This document shows positions 1-9,138 of a DNA stretch of 64,000 bases, one piece after another. The notes beneath the pieces were generated by a model that was not told the DNA's origin, searched no databases, and worked only from the letters and a program-made list of their open reading frames with translations. Each line of letters starts with the position of its first letter. The first letter of the stretch is position 1. The DNA comes from Pseudomonas sp. MM213 (lineage in GTDB: Bacteria; Pseudomonadota; Gammaproteobacteria; Pseudomonadales; Pseudomonadaceae), in assembly GCF_020423045.1 (NCBI RefSeq), contig NZ_CP081943.1, positions 4,092,001 to 4,156,000 on the forward strand. The letters are read 5' to 3'. A program made the position numbers and the translations under genes.

Positions 1-884
1 TTTTGCACGAAGCCGTTGAGCAGGTGCAAGGTCGGGCCAAACAGCAGCACGAAAATCAGCAGGCCGCTGAACAGCACGATGTTCAGGTTGGACAGACGAC
101 GGATGCCGTTTTCCACACCCGACACGGCGGCGATGGTCGCCACGGTGCTCATCACGATGATCACGATCAGCAGGTTGGTGTTGCTGTGTTCCATGCCGAA
201 CAGGTTTTCAAGGCCCGACGACACTTGCAGCGAACCAATCCCCAGGTTCGTCACCAGACCCAACAGGGTCACGAACATGCCGAAGCCGTCCACCGCGTGA
301 CCGGCCGCGCCCTTGACCCAACGCTCACCGACCAGCGGATACAGCGCCGAACGCAACGCCAGCGGCTGGTTGTGGCGGTAAGCAAAGTACGCCACGGCCA
401 GGCCGACCAAGGCGTAAATCGCCCAGCCGTGCAGACCCCAGTGCAGGAAGGTCAGCTGTACCGCCTGACGCGCGGCCAGGTTGCTGGCCGACACGCCTTC
501 CGGCGGGTTGAAGTAGTGATCCAGCGGCTCGGACGCACCGAAGTACAACAGCGAGATGCCGATACCCGAGGAAAACAGCATCCCCGCCCAGGCGCCGTAG
601 CTGAAGTCCGGGGTGTCGTCCTTGCTGCCCAGTTTGAGCTTGCCGTAGGACGAAAACGCCAGGCCGACCACAAATACCAGGTAAGCGGCGATCACCACCA
701 TGTAGTACCAGCCAAAGCTGCGGGACAGCCAGGCCTGGGCGATACCGAGCAATCTGCCAGCCTCTTGCGGGGCGATGATCAGAATGGCGGTCAACAGCAG
801 AATCAGCGCGGTAGAGGTGTAGAACACCCAACCGTTGACCGTCACCTTCTCGGGCGGGGTCTTTATTAGAGAGGCAGAACTCAT
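1..884 (-). CDS. betT: BCCT-family choline transporter BetT, 3' part cut by window edge
   Basis: Sodium- or proton-coupled inner-membrane carrier importing choline for oxidation to glycine betaine. About 294 N-terminal residues are visible, running off the left edge in frame without a stop. The start is ATG at 884 (MSSASLIKTPPEKVTVNGW). Visible BCCT hallmarks are the segments SGIGISLLYFGASEPLDHY and FLHWGLHGWAIYALVGLA, with several hydrophobic helices. It is divergent from betI and shares the 322-bp control region that holds the BetI palindrome, so repression by BetI and relief by choline is expected. The family assignment is secure; choline as substrate is inferred from the bet neighbours. 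Confidence 0.93.
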   Translation of the reverse strand, partial: MSSASLIKTPPEKVTVNGWVFYTSTALILLLTAILIIAPQEAGRLLGIAQAWLSRSFGWYYMVVIAAYLVFVVGLAFSSYGKLKLGSKDDTPDFSYGAWAGMLFSSGIGISLLYFGASEPLDHYFNPPEGVSASNLAARQAVQLTFLHWGLHGWAIYALVGLAVAYFAYRHNQPLALRSALYPLVGERWVKGAAGHAVDGFGMFVTLLGLVTNLGIGSLQVSSGLENLFGMEHSNTNLLIVIIVMSTVATIAAVSGVENGIRRLSNLNIVLFSGLLIFVLLFGPTLHLLNGFVQ

Positions 885-1206
885 GGCACAGATGCTCCAG
901 GCAGTGCGAGAGAAGAACACAAGGCAGCGCGTTACCCGACCAATCGGTTAGTTGGCAGCCGACCGGCGGGTGATATAAAGACAACCCGAAAAAAGCCCGA
1001 AACCCTTAAGCACCAGTGCGTAGGGGTTTCGAGCCGTTTTGGATGTCGGGTTATCGCCATTTACACGTAGGAAAAACCTGTAAGCAGCGACGATTTGTCG
1101 CAGATCTTATTCTTTGTTGATTGAACGTTCAATCAAAACAAAATAGACTGGCCCTCAATCCGATAGACGTTTTGCGTCTGCCGGAAGGCCTAAGGAGATG
1201 TGCAAG
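885..1206. promoter_or_regulatory. betT/betI divergent control region
   Basis: This 322-bp gap between divergent betT and betI contains no gene. It holds the 20-bp BetI-type palindrome (1117-1136) and an inverted repeat with arms CGAAACCC (998-1005) and GGGTTTCG (1024-1031). The betI ribosome site AAGGAG lies at 1192-1197. Promoters for both directions must lie here, but I could not fix -10/-35 pairs with confidence. Confidence 0.7.
1117..1136. promoter_or_regulatory. BetI operator palindrome
   Basis: The sequence TTGATTGAACGTTCAATCAA is a perfect 20-bp palindrome centred about 80 bp upstream of betI. BetI is a TetR-family choline-sensing repressor that binds a palindrome of the type TTGAnnG/CnnTCAA in bet promoters. 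Position and sequence fit autoregulation of betIBA and control of betT. Confidence 0.88.
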
Positions 1207-1800
1207 ATGCCCAAGGTCGGTATGCAACCCATCCGCCGCCAGCAATTGATCGAAGCCACCTTGCTGGCCGTCGATCAGGTCGGAATGGGGGACGCCAGCA
1301 TTGCGCTGATCGCCCGTTTGGCCGGTGTCTCGAACGGCATCATCAGTCACTATTTTCAGGACAAGAACGGCCTGATCGCTGCCACGGCGCAGTACCTGAT
1401 GAGTGTCCTCAGCGAGAACGTCACCGCGCGCCGTCAGGCGCTGACAGATGCCAGCCCGCGGGCGCATCTGCAGGTGATCATCGAAGGCAACTTCGACGCC
1501 AGCCAGGTCAATGGCCCGGCAATGAAAACCTGGCTGGCCTTCTGGGCCACCAGCATGCACCACCCGTCTTTGCACAGGTTGCAGCGGATCAACGATCACC
1601 GTCTGTATTCCAACCTGTGCTGCCAGTTCCGCCGCGTATTGCCGCTCGATGATGCGCGCAGTGCAGCCCGGGGCCTGGCAGCGTTGATTGACGGTTTGTG
1701 GTTGCGCGGCGCGCTGTCGGGAGATGCTTTCGACACGGAACAGGCGCACCGGATCGCTTACGAATACATGGATTTCCAACTGGCCAAGCAGGTGAGTTAG
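1207..1800 (+). CDS. betI: TetR-family choline-responsive repressor BetI
   Basis: DNA-binding repressor of the bet genes, released by choline. The product is 197 aa. I chose ATG 1207 ([19 protein letters not shown]), which matches the family N-terminus and has AAGGAG at 1192-1197 nine bases upstream; the ATG at 1198 directly abuts that ribosome site and is unlikely. The N-terminal helix-turn-helix is seen around residues 25-55 ([19 protein letters not shown]), followed by the all-helical ligand domain. It is the first gene of betIBA and lies next to a perfect palindromic operator. Confidence 0.95.
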   Translation: MPKVGMQPIRRQQLIEATLLAVDQVGMGDASIALIARLAGVSNGIISHYFQDKNGLIAATAQYLMSVLSENVTARRQALTDASPRAHLQVIIEGNFDASQVNGPAMKTWLAFWATSMHHPSLHRLQRINDHRLYSNLCCQFRRVLPLDDARSAARGLAALIDGLWLRGALSGDAFDTEQAHRIAYEYMDFQLAKQVS

Positions 1801-1907
1801 AGCACACATAAAACGCTCAACCCCTGAACCGCCACTGACCAGCGTGCCAGCGCTACACGGCACGCCCAGTGGTCAACGCCAACCACTTATGCACTTGCGA
1901 GGACACT

Positions 1908-3380
1908 ATGGCCCGTTTCGAACTGCAAAAACTCTACATCGATGGCGGTTACTCCGACGCGAGCAGCGACGCCACTTTCGAAGCCATCAACCCGGCTAAC
2001 GGTGAAGTCCTCGCAAAAGTACAGCGTGCGACCAAGGAAGACGTTGAGCGCGCTGTAGTCAGCGCCGAAAAGGGCCAGAAAATCTGGGCTGCAATGACTG
2101 CCATGGAGCGTTCGCGCATCCTGCGTCGCGCTGTGGACATCCTGCGCGAGCGCAACGATGAACTGGCCGCCCTGGAAACCCTGGACACCGGCAAGTCGTT
2201 CTCCGAAACCAAGTATGTCGACATCGTTACCGGCGCCGACGTGCTGGAATACTACGCAGGCCTGGTACCCGCCATCGAAGGCGAGCAGATCCCGCTGCGC
2301 ACCACTTCGTTCGTTTACACCCGTCGCGAGCCGCTGGGCGTCGTGGCCGGTATCGGCGCGTGGAACTACCCGATCCAGATCGCCCTGTGGAAATCCGCGC
2401 CTGCCCTGGCGGCCGGTAACGCGATGATCTTCAAGCCAAGCGAAGTCACTTCCCTGACCACGCTGAAACTGGCCGAGATCTACACCGAGGCAGGCCTGCC
2501 AGCCGGCGTGTTCAACGTATTGACCGGCAGCGGCCGTGAAGTCGGCACCTGGTTGACCGAGCACCCGCGCATCGAAAAAATCTCCTTCACCGGCGGCACC
2601 GACACCGGCAAGAAGGTCATGGCCAGCGCTTCCGCTTCGTCGTTGAAAGACGTCACCATGGAACTGGGCGGTAAATCCCCGCTGATCATTTTCGACGACG
2701 CCGACCTCGATCGCGCCGCCGACACCGCGATGATGGCCAACTTCTACAGCTCCGGCCAGGTCTGCACCAACGGCACTCGCGTGTTCGTACCGAGCCACCT
2801 GAAAGCCGCTTTCGAAGCCAAGATCGCTGAGCGCGTTGCGCGCATCCGCGTCGGCAATCCGGAAGACGAAAACACCAACTTCGGCCCGCTGGTCAGCTTC
2901 GCCCACATGGAAAGCGTGCTGGGCTACATCGCCAAAGGCAAAGAAGAAGGCGCTCGCGTACTGTGCGGCGGCGGCCGTCTGACCGACGGCGAATTCGCTA
3001 AAGGCGCGTTCGTCGCACCGACCGTGTTCACCGATTGCACCGACGAGATGACCATCGTTCGCGAAGAGATCTTCGGCCCGGTGATGGCGATCCTGACTTA
3101 CGAAACCGAAGAAGAAGTGATCCGTCGCGCCAACGACACCGACTTCGGCCTGGCCGCGGGCGTCGTCACCAAGGACCTGAACCGCGCTCACCGCGTGATT
3201 CATCAACTGGAAGCCGGTATCTGCTGGATCAACGCCTGGGGCGAGTCCGACGCGAAGATGCCGGTCGGCGGCTACAAGCAATCCGGTGTGGGTCGTGAAA
3301 ACGGCATCAGCTCGCTGAACAACTTCACACGCATCAAATCGGTACAGGTTGAGCTGGGCGATTACGCCTCGGTGTTCTAA
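1908..3380 (+). CDS. betB: NAD(P)-dependent betaine aldehyde dehydrogenase
   Basis: Oxidises betaine aldehyde to glycine betaine, the second step of choline oxidation, in the cytosol. At 490 aa it has the usual family length. ALDH signatures are present: the catalytic cysteine in GQVCTNGT is residue 286 (codon 2763-2765), the general base lies in [10 protein letters not shown] near residue 252, and the cofactor motif is [11 protein letters not shown]. Start ATG 1908 ([13 protein letters not shown]) has GAGGA just upstream; an in-frame extension to 1869 is not needed. It lies between betI and betA in the operon. Confidence 0.97.
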   Translation: MARFELQKLYIDGGYSDASSDATFEAINPANGEVLAKVQRATKEDVERAVVSAEKGQKIWAAMTAMERSRILRRAVDILRERNDELAALETLDTGKSFSETKYVDIVTGADVLEYYAGLVPAIEGEQIPLRTTSFVYTRREPLGVVAGIGAWNYPIQIALWKSAPALAAGNAMIFKPSEVTSLTTLKLAEIYTEAGLPAGVFNVLTGSGREVGTWLTEHPRIEKISFTGGTDTGKKVMASASASSLKDVTMELGGKSPLIIFDDADLDRAADTAMMANFYSSGQVCTNGTRVFVPSHLKAAFEAKIAERVARIRVGNPEDENTNFGPLVSFAHMESVLGYIAKGKEEGARVLCGGGRLTDGEFAKGAFVAPTVFTDCTDEMTIVREEIFGPVMAILTYETEEEVIRRANDTDFGLAAGVVTKDLNRAHRVIHQLEAGICWINAWGESDAKMPVGGYKQSGVGRENGISSLNNFTRIKSVQVELGDYASVF

Positions 3381-3409
3381 GGCGATATCCGCTTCGCCTG
3401 CGAGGCCGT

Positions 3410-3475
3410 CATCGCCAGCAGGCTGGCTCCCACAGGAGTACGCATTCCAATGTGGGAGCCAGCCTGCTGGCGATC
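3410..3475. repeat. REP pair (CATCGCCAGCAGGCTGGCTC type)
   Basis: Two REP units in inverted orientation sit between betB and betA. The left arm is ATCGCCAGCAGGCTGGCTCC (3411-3430) and the right arm mirrors it at 3451-3474. The pair lies inside an operon, so it may tune mRNA stability between betB and betA. Confidence 0.85.
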
Positions 3476-3525
3476 GAGTGCGAAGCACTCGCCAGACCTG
3501 ACCATATTTAAAGAGGGTGCATTCA

Positions 3526-5229
3526 ATGTCCCAAGAATTCGATTACATCATCATCGGTGCCGGCTCGGCCGGTAACACCCTGGCGACCCGTCTGACTGAA
3601 GACGAAGGCGTCACCGTCCTGCTGCTCGAAGCAGGCGGCCCGGATTACCGGATGGATTTCCGCACGCAAATGCCAGCGGCCCTGGCGTTCCCGCTGCAAG
3701 GTCGTCGCTACAACTGGGCGTACGAAACCGATCCAGAGCCACACATGGACGGTCGCCGGATGGAATGCGGTCGCGGCAAGGGCCTTGGCGGTTCTTCGCT
3801 GATCAACGGCATGTGCTACATCCGCGGCAACGCGATGGACTACGACAACTGGGCCAAACTGCCAGGCCTGGAAGACTGGGACTACCTGAACTGCCTGCCG
3901 TATTTCCGCAAGGCCGAAACCCGCGACATCGGCCCTAACGACTACCACGGTGGCGAAGGTCCGGTCAGCGTGACCACGCCGAAAGCCGGCAACAACCCGC
4001 TGTTCCACGCCATGGTTGAAGCCGGCGTGCAAGCCGGTTATCCGCGCACCGAAGACCTGAACGGTTACCAGCAAGAAGGCTTCGGCCCGATGGACCGCAC
4101 CGTGACGCCGAAGGGCCGTCGCGCCAGCACCGCTCGCGGTTACCTGGACGTCGCCAAGAAGCGCTCGACCCTGACCATCGTCACTCACGCCCTGACCGAC
4201 AAGATCCTGTTCGAAGGCAAGCGTGCCGTCGGCGTGCGTTACCTGATCGGCGCCGCTGAAGAGCGCGTTGAAGTCCGCGCCCGCAAAGAAGTGCTGCTGT
4301 GCTCCGGCGCCATCGCTTCGCCGCAGATTCTGCAACGTTCCGGCGTCGGCCCGGCCGAACTGCTGAACAAGCTCGACATCCCGGTGGTCCACGACCTGCC
4401 AGGCGTCGGCGAAAACCTGCAGGATCACCTCGAGCTGTACCTGCAATACGCCTGCACCCAGCCAGTTTCGCTGTACCCGTCGCTGCTCTTGCACAACCAG
4501 CCGGCCATCGGTGCCGAGTGGCTGTTCAACGGCACCGGCATCGGCGCCAGCAACCAGTTCGAAGCCGGCGGTTTCATCCGCACCCGTCCGGAATTCGAAT
4601 GGCCGAACATCCAGTACCACTTCCTGCCGGTCGCGATTAACTACAACGGCAGCAACGGTGTGAAAGAGCACGGTTTCCAGGCGCACATGGGTTCCATGCG
4701 TTCGCCGAGCCGTGGTCGCATCCAGGCCAAGTCCAAGGATCCGCGCGAATACCCGAGCATCCTGTTCAACTACATGGCCACCGAGCAGGACTGGCAGGAA
4801 TTCCGCGACGGCATCCGCCTGACCCGTGAAATCATGCAACAGCCTGCACTGGACGCTTTCCGTGGCCGCGAAATCAGCCCGGGCATTGAAGTGCAAACCG
4901 ATGAGCAGCTCGACAAGTTCATCCGCGAACACGCCGAAACCGCGTTCCACCCGTCCTGCTCGTGCAAGATGGGCACCGACGAGATGGCGGTGGTCGATGG
5001 CGAAGGCCGTGTGCACGGCATGCAAGGTCTGCGCGTGGTCGATGCCTCGATCATGCCGATCATCACCACCGGCAACCTGAACGCGCCGACGATCATGATC
5101 GCCGAGAAAATCGCCGACAAGATCCGTGGTCGCAAGCCATTGCCGCGCAGCACTGCCAGCTACTACGTGGCCGGTGACGCTCCGGTGAAAGGCAAGCCTG
5201 TGCGTGATGTGAGCGCGACAGCACGCTGA
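3526..5229 (+). CDS. betA: Choline dehydrogenase (GMC flavoprotein)
   Basis: FAD-dependent, membrane-associated oxidation of choline to betaine aldehyde. The product is 567 aa. The N-terminal dinucleotide fold is [23 protein letters not shown] signatures include [15 protein letters not shown] near residue 80 and the C-terminal HPSCSCKMG segment, whose first His is the likely catalytic base, followed by [17 protein letters not shown]. Start ATG 3526 follows AAAGAGGG; a GTG at 3517 would add three residues and overlap the ribosome site. It is the last gene of betIBA and is followed by a strong terminator. Confidence 0.97.
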   Translation: MSQEFDYIIIGAGSAGNTLATRLTEDEGVTVLLLEAGGPDYRMDFRTQMPAALAFPLQGRRYNWAYETDPEPHMDGRRMECGRGKGLGGSSLINGMCYIRGNAMDYDNWAKLPGLEDWDYLNCLPYFRKAETRDIGPNDYHGGEGPVSVTTPKAGNNPLFHAMVEAGVQAGYPRTEDLNGYQQEGFGPMDRTVTPKGRRASTARGYLDVAKKRSTLTIVTHALTDKILFEGKRAVGVRYLIGAAEERVEVRARKEVLLCSGAIASPQILQRSGVGPAELLNKLDIPVVHDLPGVGENLQDHLELYLQYACTQPVSLYPSLLLHNQPAIGAEWLFNGTGIGASNQFEAGGFIRTRPEFEWPNIQYHFLPVAINYNGSNGVKEHGFQAHMGSMRSPSRGRIQAKSKDPREYPSILFNYMATEQDWQEFRDGIRLTREIMQQPALDAFRGREISPGIEVQTDEQLDKFIREHAETAFHPSCSCKMGTDEMAVVDGEGRVHGMQGLRVVDASIMPIITTGNLNAPTIMIAEKIADKIRGRKPLPRSTASYYVAGDAPVKGKPVRDVSATAR

Positions 5230-5249
5230 TAGCCGCTCTGCAACACCGC

Positions 5250-5284
5250 AAACCGCCACCTCTTCGGAGGCTGGCGGTTTTTTA
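5250..5284 (+). terminator. Rho-independent terminator of betIBA
   Basis: The stem AACCGCCA / TGGCGGTT encloses a CCTCTTCGGAGG inner hairpin and is followed by a run of T residues (5278-5283). It lies 20 bases after the betA stop codon. Confidence 0.9.
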
Positions 5285-5410
5285 TTGCCTTGAATAAACC
5301 ACTCACCCTGTCCAGCCCGCAACAAAACCCGCAACACTTACAGAGCACTTCAAACTTAATAGTTGCATTAAGATCAGCGCCAATCAAAAACCTGATTATC
5401 AAGGATGATA

Positions 5411-6412
5411 ATGAATACCCACTATTCAAACCCAACTGTATCAGCCAGCTTATTCCGACAAGCAATAGCAAAAGAAACAACAATCACTCTGAACTTCAAC
5501 TATCTCAGCGGCATGATCGAAGCGTGGTGGATGAAAAATCACGACCTGAGTATTCATGAGCTGAAAATCCAGCTGATCAATATTTTTGCAACTTACCTCC
5601 ACCCGGAAGATGCCTACTATTTCGATAAATTAGGGCAAGCACACGACGGCGTGGCCGCCGTGTGCATCAAGAATATCTTCCACCTCGACTCACCCAGGCT
5701 GGCCCTGACGGTGCATGAAGCGCTCGCCGACTTGTTCCATCTGGTTGACATCAAATACGACTATGAAGAACACAAAGCCTTATATCTTAAACCGGCGGCA
5801 GAAAAATATCGGGAATGGGGAAATGGCTATGGAGATATCACACCGCACTCCGACGACTTGTATGAAAACCTCAGCGTGGACTTCCTGGCATTAACAGTTT
5901 GTCGAGACACTACTCATACGCCGACGGCTTATTATTTTCCCGCAGACTTGCTCTGCGACCTTGATAACGAAGAAATTGAAACACTGCTTGGCATGCAAGC
6001 CAGGTTTATTTCAGGCAAAAACGTCAACGGTTCGAAAGAGCGAATTCGCAATGTCGTCGAATACGACGACCACTACGGCTACCGGTTTTCTTTGGACTTC
6101 CGGATCGACCCGCACAACGGTGAGCGGATGCGAGCGGTCAACGGCGGCCAACATGTCCTCGACAAGATCAGAGCCCAGCTGCCCACCGCCAGGCACAGTG
6201 TCTCGACAGCCGAGACCGGAACCTTCCTGATCGTGGCCAACCATAAGATCCTGCACGCGCGCCCCATGCTGAACATGAGTGAAGATGCCGTGCGCACCCA
6301 GGCCGCCACTTCAACACTGGCCACCACACCTCGCCTGCTGTTTCGCAGCAAAGGCCCCAGGAAACAGTATTACGCGCTGAATGCATCCGACTGTCCGCGG
6401 GAAACTTGCTGA
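5411..6412 (+). CDS. Clavaminate-synthase-like Fe(II)/2-oxoglutarate oxygenase, predicted amino-acid hydroxylase
   Basis: Predicted cytosolic non-heme iron oxygenase of 333 aa. The iron-binding HxD is in GDITPHSDDLY (His146, Asp148) and the distal His282 is in LIVANHKILHARP. The arginine 13 residues after that His (Arg295) can bind 2-oxoglutarate, matching the spacing in clavaminate synthase and VioC, which hydroxylate free amino acids. The C-terminal TPRLLFRSKG strand also fits. ATG 5411 is preferred over ATG 5405 because AAGGA (5401-5405) is then 5 bases upstream. The stop overlaps the azlC-like start (TGATG). Base composition is visibly more AT-rich than the neighbours, which suggests acquisition by transfer. 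The family call is motif-based; the substrate is unknown. Confidence 0.75.
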   Translation: MNTHYSNPTVSASLFRQAIAKETTITLNFNYLSGMIEAWWMKNHDLSIHELKIQLINIFATYLHPEDAYYFDKLGQAHDGVAAVCIKNIFHLDSPRLALTVHEALADLFHLVDIKYDYEEHKALYLKPAAEKYREWGNGYGDITPHSDDLYENLSVDFLALTVCRDTTHTPTAYYFPADLLCDLDNEEIETLLGMQARFISGKNVNGSKERIRNVVEYDDHYGYRFSLDFRIDPHNGERMRAVNGGQHVLDKIRAQLPTARHSVSTAETGTFLIVANHKILHARPMLNMSEDAVRTQAATSTLATTPRLLFRSKGPRKQYYALNASDCPRETC

Positions 6413-7134
6413 TGGTTGCTGGAAAACCGCCTTGTCATTCGTCAGCCAAGGTCTTCCAGGAAGGCGCACGGGATGCGATCAGCTTCGGTGTCGCCTTCCT
6501 GTTTCTGTATTTGTCGATCGGGATGGTAGGCGCCGCACAGTCGTTAACCCTGGGGCAGACCCTGGCAACAACCTTGTTGATATTTTCTACGCCGCTACAG
6601 TTTTTGCTTCTGCAAAACTACAACGATGGCTGGCTGTTGATTCCGGTCATTCTGGCGCTCAACGTGCGATTTCTGCTGCTCTCGGCCGCGCTGGCGCCGT
6701 ACCTGAAGCACGTCTCGACAAGCAACATACTGCCCTCGCTGATCCTGATAACGCCGTCGATATTCACGGCCTGCATGACCCGCTTCAAACAACGAACCGA
6801 TCACCCCTTCACTTACATGCTCGGCGTGGGCTTGCCGATATTTGCCGTGTCGATTGCGTGCACCTGCATCGGCTTCATCGCCGGTGCCGGGTTGGCGTCG
6901 CCGGTGACTACGGCCGTGATGATGATGCTGTTGCCGCTTCAGTTCACGGCACTGGCCGGCAAACACTGGCCGCATTACGCCGAAGTGTCCAGCTACTGGC
7001 TGGGCTTCATCGGCGCGCCAGTGCTGGTGTTGTTCTTCAAGGATTACAGCTTGCTCATCACACCGTTTTTGATCGGTGGCGTGACCGTGCTGATTGAAAA
7101 CGCCTGGACCGAACAAGGAGCGCGCAGCCAATGA
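6412..7134 (+). CDS. AzlC-family amino-acid exporter, large subunit
   Basis: Inner-membrane protein of 240 aa with about seven hydrophobic segments. AzlC features include the N-terminal EGARDAISFGVAF, the PLQFLLLQ segment in the position of the usual G-SQF, and LNVRFLLLSAALAPYLK, equivalent to the family NLRHLLYGLSLAP region. AzlC/AzlD (BrnF/BrnE) pairs export branched-chain and related amino acids. Start ATG 6412 shares one base with the upstream stop (TGATG), so translation is probably coupled to the oxygenase; a TTG at 6406 is less likely. The last four bases overlap the azlD-like start. Export of the oxygenase product is an inference from the gene order. Confidence 0.85.
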   Translation: MVAGKPPCHSSAKVFQEGARDAISFGVAFLFLYLSIGMVGAAQSLTLGQTLATTLLIFSTPLQFLLLQNYNDGWLLIPVILALNVRFLLLSAALAPYLKHVSTSNILPSLILITPSIFTACMTRFKQRTDHPFTYMLGVGLPIFAVSIACTCIGFIAGAGLASPVTTAVMMMLLPLQFTALAGKHWPHYAEVSSYWLGFIGAPVLVLFFKDYSLLITPFLIGGVTVLIENAWTEQGARSQ

Positions 7135-7481
7135 CACTTTGGTTTTTGATCGGCTTTGCCGCCGTCAGCGCACTGGCGTTTCGCGCCCTGCCCTTTGCCT
7201 TTAAAAACACGACGGCGCTGACGCGCACCCACGGTTCGTTTTATCGGTTTATCAACTACAGCGCACAAGCCATGCTGGGGGTCATCATTTATGACACGGC
7301 CTTCAACAAACAGGATGCGCCGAGCCTGATGCAACAGTTTGAAAGCCTGGATGCGCTGAAGCTGATCCTGCTGCTGGGGACCTTCATTGCGGTCGCCAAA
7401 ACCAGAAAAATACTTCCCGCTTTCCTGGCCAGCCTGATGATTTATCTGACGGCGGTCGTCTATCTCTATGGCGGGCAGTAA
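7131..7481 (+). CDS. AzlD-family exporter, small subunit
   Basis: A 116-aa membrane protein with about four hydrophobic helices (WFLIGFAAVSALAFRALPF, AMLGVIIYDT, LILLLGTFIAVAKT, AFLASLMIYLTAVVYLY). It pairs with AzlC-type proteins to form a two-component amino-acid exporter. The ATG overlaps the azlC-like stop by four bases (ATGA), making a tightly coupled three-gene operon. It is slightly longer than typical AzlD proteins (about 105 aa). No hairpin terminator is evident in the 214 bp downstream. Confidence 0.85.
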   Translation: MTLWFLIGFAAVSALAFRALPFAFKNTTALTRTHGSFYRFINYSAQAMLGVIIYDTAFNKQDAPSLMQQFESLDALKLILLLGTFIAVAKTRKILPAFLASLMIYLTAVVYLYGGQ

Positions 7482-7695
7482 GCCCCGCCCCCTCTCACCA
7501 CCGTAACCCATGCCATCGCGAGCAGATCACGACACGGTCTGCCCGCGAGCCTCGGCCTTCACGCTGATTAAATATTTCCTACGCAGCTCTGCGCTTGATC
7601 CTACCCCCACGCAGGCCTAATCTAGCGCCACGCAAACGTTTCACCCCCCTTCGCAACACCGCTGCATCGCCACTCCAGACCAAGGAGGTTCCCGA

Positions 7696-9138
7696 ATGTT
7701 CGATTTCCACCCCCAGCTCAAGCAGCGCTTTGCTGCCTTGCGCACGGGCGCTGAATTCTTTTCTCTGCGATACGTGCGCGAGTCCGGCCAGTACCTGTCG
7801 GTACGCAAGAACGTTGCCGAACCTCCGAGCCTGAGCCGTGACGAAGGCGCGATGCTGACCGTTCGTGTCAACGGCGTTGAAGCCTACGCCGCGACCAACG
7901 ACCTGTCGCCGCAAGGCCTGCAATCGGCGCTGGACCGAGCCGAGCAACAAGCTCGCCTGCTCAAGCCTCACGCGCTGCTGGACCTGCGTGAGCAAGCCGT
8001 TTCCAGCGACCGCGCCGACTATTTTTCGCCGAACCTCGACCAGCCCTTCCCGTCCCTGAGCGATTGCTACCAACTGCTCGGCGCCGAATCCGCGGCGGTG
8101 CCCAAGGACGAGCGACTGATGAACTGGCAGGTCAGCATCGGCATCACCCATGTCGAGCAGATCTACCTCAACAGCGCCGGTGCCGAGCTGCGCCAGGCCC
8201 AGCGATTCGTCTATCCGGGCCTCGATGTCACGGCCTACGATGGCAACGACAGCCAGACCCGCAGCCTCGGTCGCGAGAACTTCGGTCAACAGGGCAGCGC
8301 TGATGTCATCAGCCGTTGCGGCCTGATCGGCGCCGGTCCAAAAGTTGCCGATCAAGCATTGCAATTGCTGCTCGCGCCGAACACGCCGCAAGGCCCACGC
8401 GACCTGCTGCTGATGCCTGATCAGATGATGCTGCAGATCCACGAATCCATCGGTCATCCGCTGGAACTCGATCGCATCCTCGGTGACGAGCGCAATTACG
8501 CCGGCACCAGTTTCGTCAAGGCCGAAGACTTCGGCCATTTGCAGTACGGTTCGAAACTGCTGAACGTCACCTTCGACCCGGACATTCCCGAGCAGCTCGC
8601 CAGCTACGGTCATGACGACGACGGCACTGCCGCGAGCAAGCAATTCCTGATCAAGCAGGGCTTGCTCCTGCGTCCATTGGGCGGTGCACTTTCGCAGTTC
8701 CGCGCTGGCATGGACGGCGTTGCCAACAGCCGCGCCTGCGGCTGGAACCGTCCACCGATCGACCGCATGGCCAACCTCAATATCGAGCCCGGCGATCAGC
8801 CGCTGGAACAACTGATCGGCAACATCGAGCACGGTATTTTGATGAGCACCAACCGTTCCTGGTCCATCGACGATGCGCGCAACAAGTTCCAGTTTGGCTG
8901 CGAATGGGGCCAGTTGATCGAAAACGGCGAACTCAAAGGCGTGGTGAAAAACCCGAACTACCGGGCAATTTCCGCGCAGTTCTGGAAAAGCCTCAGCGCC
9001 GTTGGCGACGCCAGCACCTTCAAGGTTCTGGGCACGCCGAACTGCGGCAAGGGCGAACCGAATCAGGTGATCCGTGTCGGCCATGCATCACCGGCCTGCG
9101 TGTTCAGCAACGTGGATGTATTTGGGGGAGACGCCTGA
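7696..9138 (+). CDS. TldD/PmbA-family metalloprotease (TldD-like catalytic subunit)
   Basis: A 480-aa protein of the TldD/TldE (PmbA) family, which forms heterodimers that cleave unfolded or modified peptides such as microcin precursors and the CcdA antitoxin. The zinc motif HExxxH is present as HESIGH (His249, Glu250, His254). A strong ribosome site AAGGAGGT lies at 7682-7689. The stop overlaps the ATG of the next gene (TGATG), consistent with stoichiometric production of both subunits. Whether it is a paralogue of a canonical tldD elsewhere in this genome cannot be seen from this window; the substrate is unknown. Confidence 0.88.
   Translation: MFDFHPQLKQRFAALRTGAEFFSLRYVRESGQYLSVRKNVAEPPSLSRDEGAMLTVRVNGVEAYAATNDLSPQGLQSALDRAEQQARLLKPHALLDLREQAVSSDRADYFSPNLDQPFPSLSDCYQLLGAESAAVPKDERLMNWQVSIGITHVEQIYLNSAGAELRQAQRFVYPGLDVTAYDGNDSQTRSLGRENFGQQGSADVISRCGLIGAGPKVADQALQLLLAPNTPQGPRDLLLMPDQMMLQIHESIGHPLELDRILGDERNYAGTSFVKAEDFGHLQYGSKLLNVTFDPDIPEQLASYGHDDDGTAASKQFLIKQGLLLRPLGGALSQFRAGMDGVANSRACGWNRPPIDRMANLNIEPGDQPLEQLIGNIEHGILMSTNRSWSIDDARNKFQFGCEWGQLIENGELKGVVKNPNYRAISAQFWKSLSAVGDASTFKVLGTPNCGKGEPNQVIRVGHASPACVFSNVDVFGGDA

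Noticed and set aside
1887..3488. 533-aa open frame antisense to betB
   Set aside because: It is the mirror of a well-conserved coding sequence in a high-GC genome with strong third-position bias; no ribosome site and no recognisable protein.
3523..5337. 604-aa open frame antisense to betA
   Set aside because: Same cause; betA is complete on the other strand with all GMC motifs.
5290..5559. 89-aa open frame overlapping the start of the oxygenase
   Set aside because: Different frame, no ribosome site and no similarity; the oxygenase frame carries the conserved motifs.
9074..9137. Upstream start for the TldE-like gene inside the TldD-like gene
   Set aside because: Gives residues MSAMHHRPACSATW that do not look like the family start, with no ribosome site; the ATG at 9138 is better despite the frameshift.
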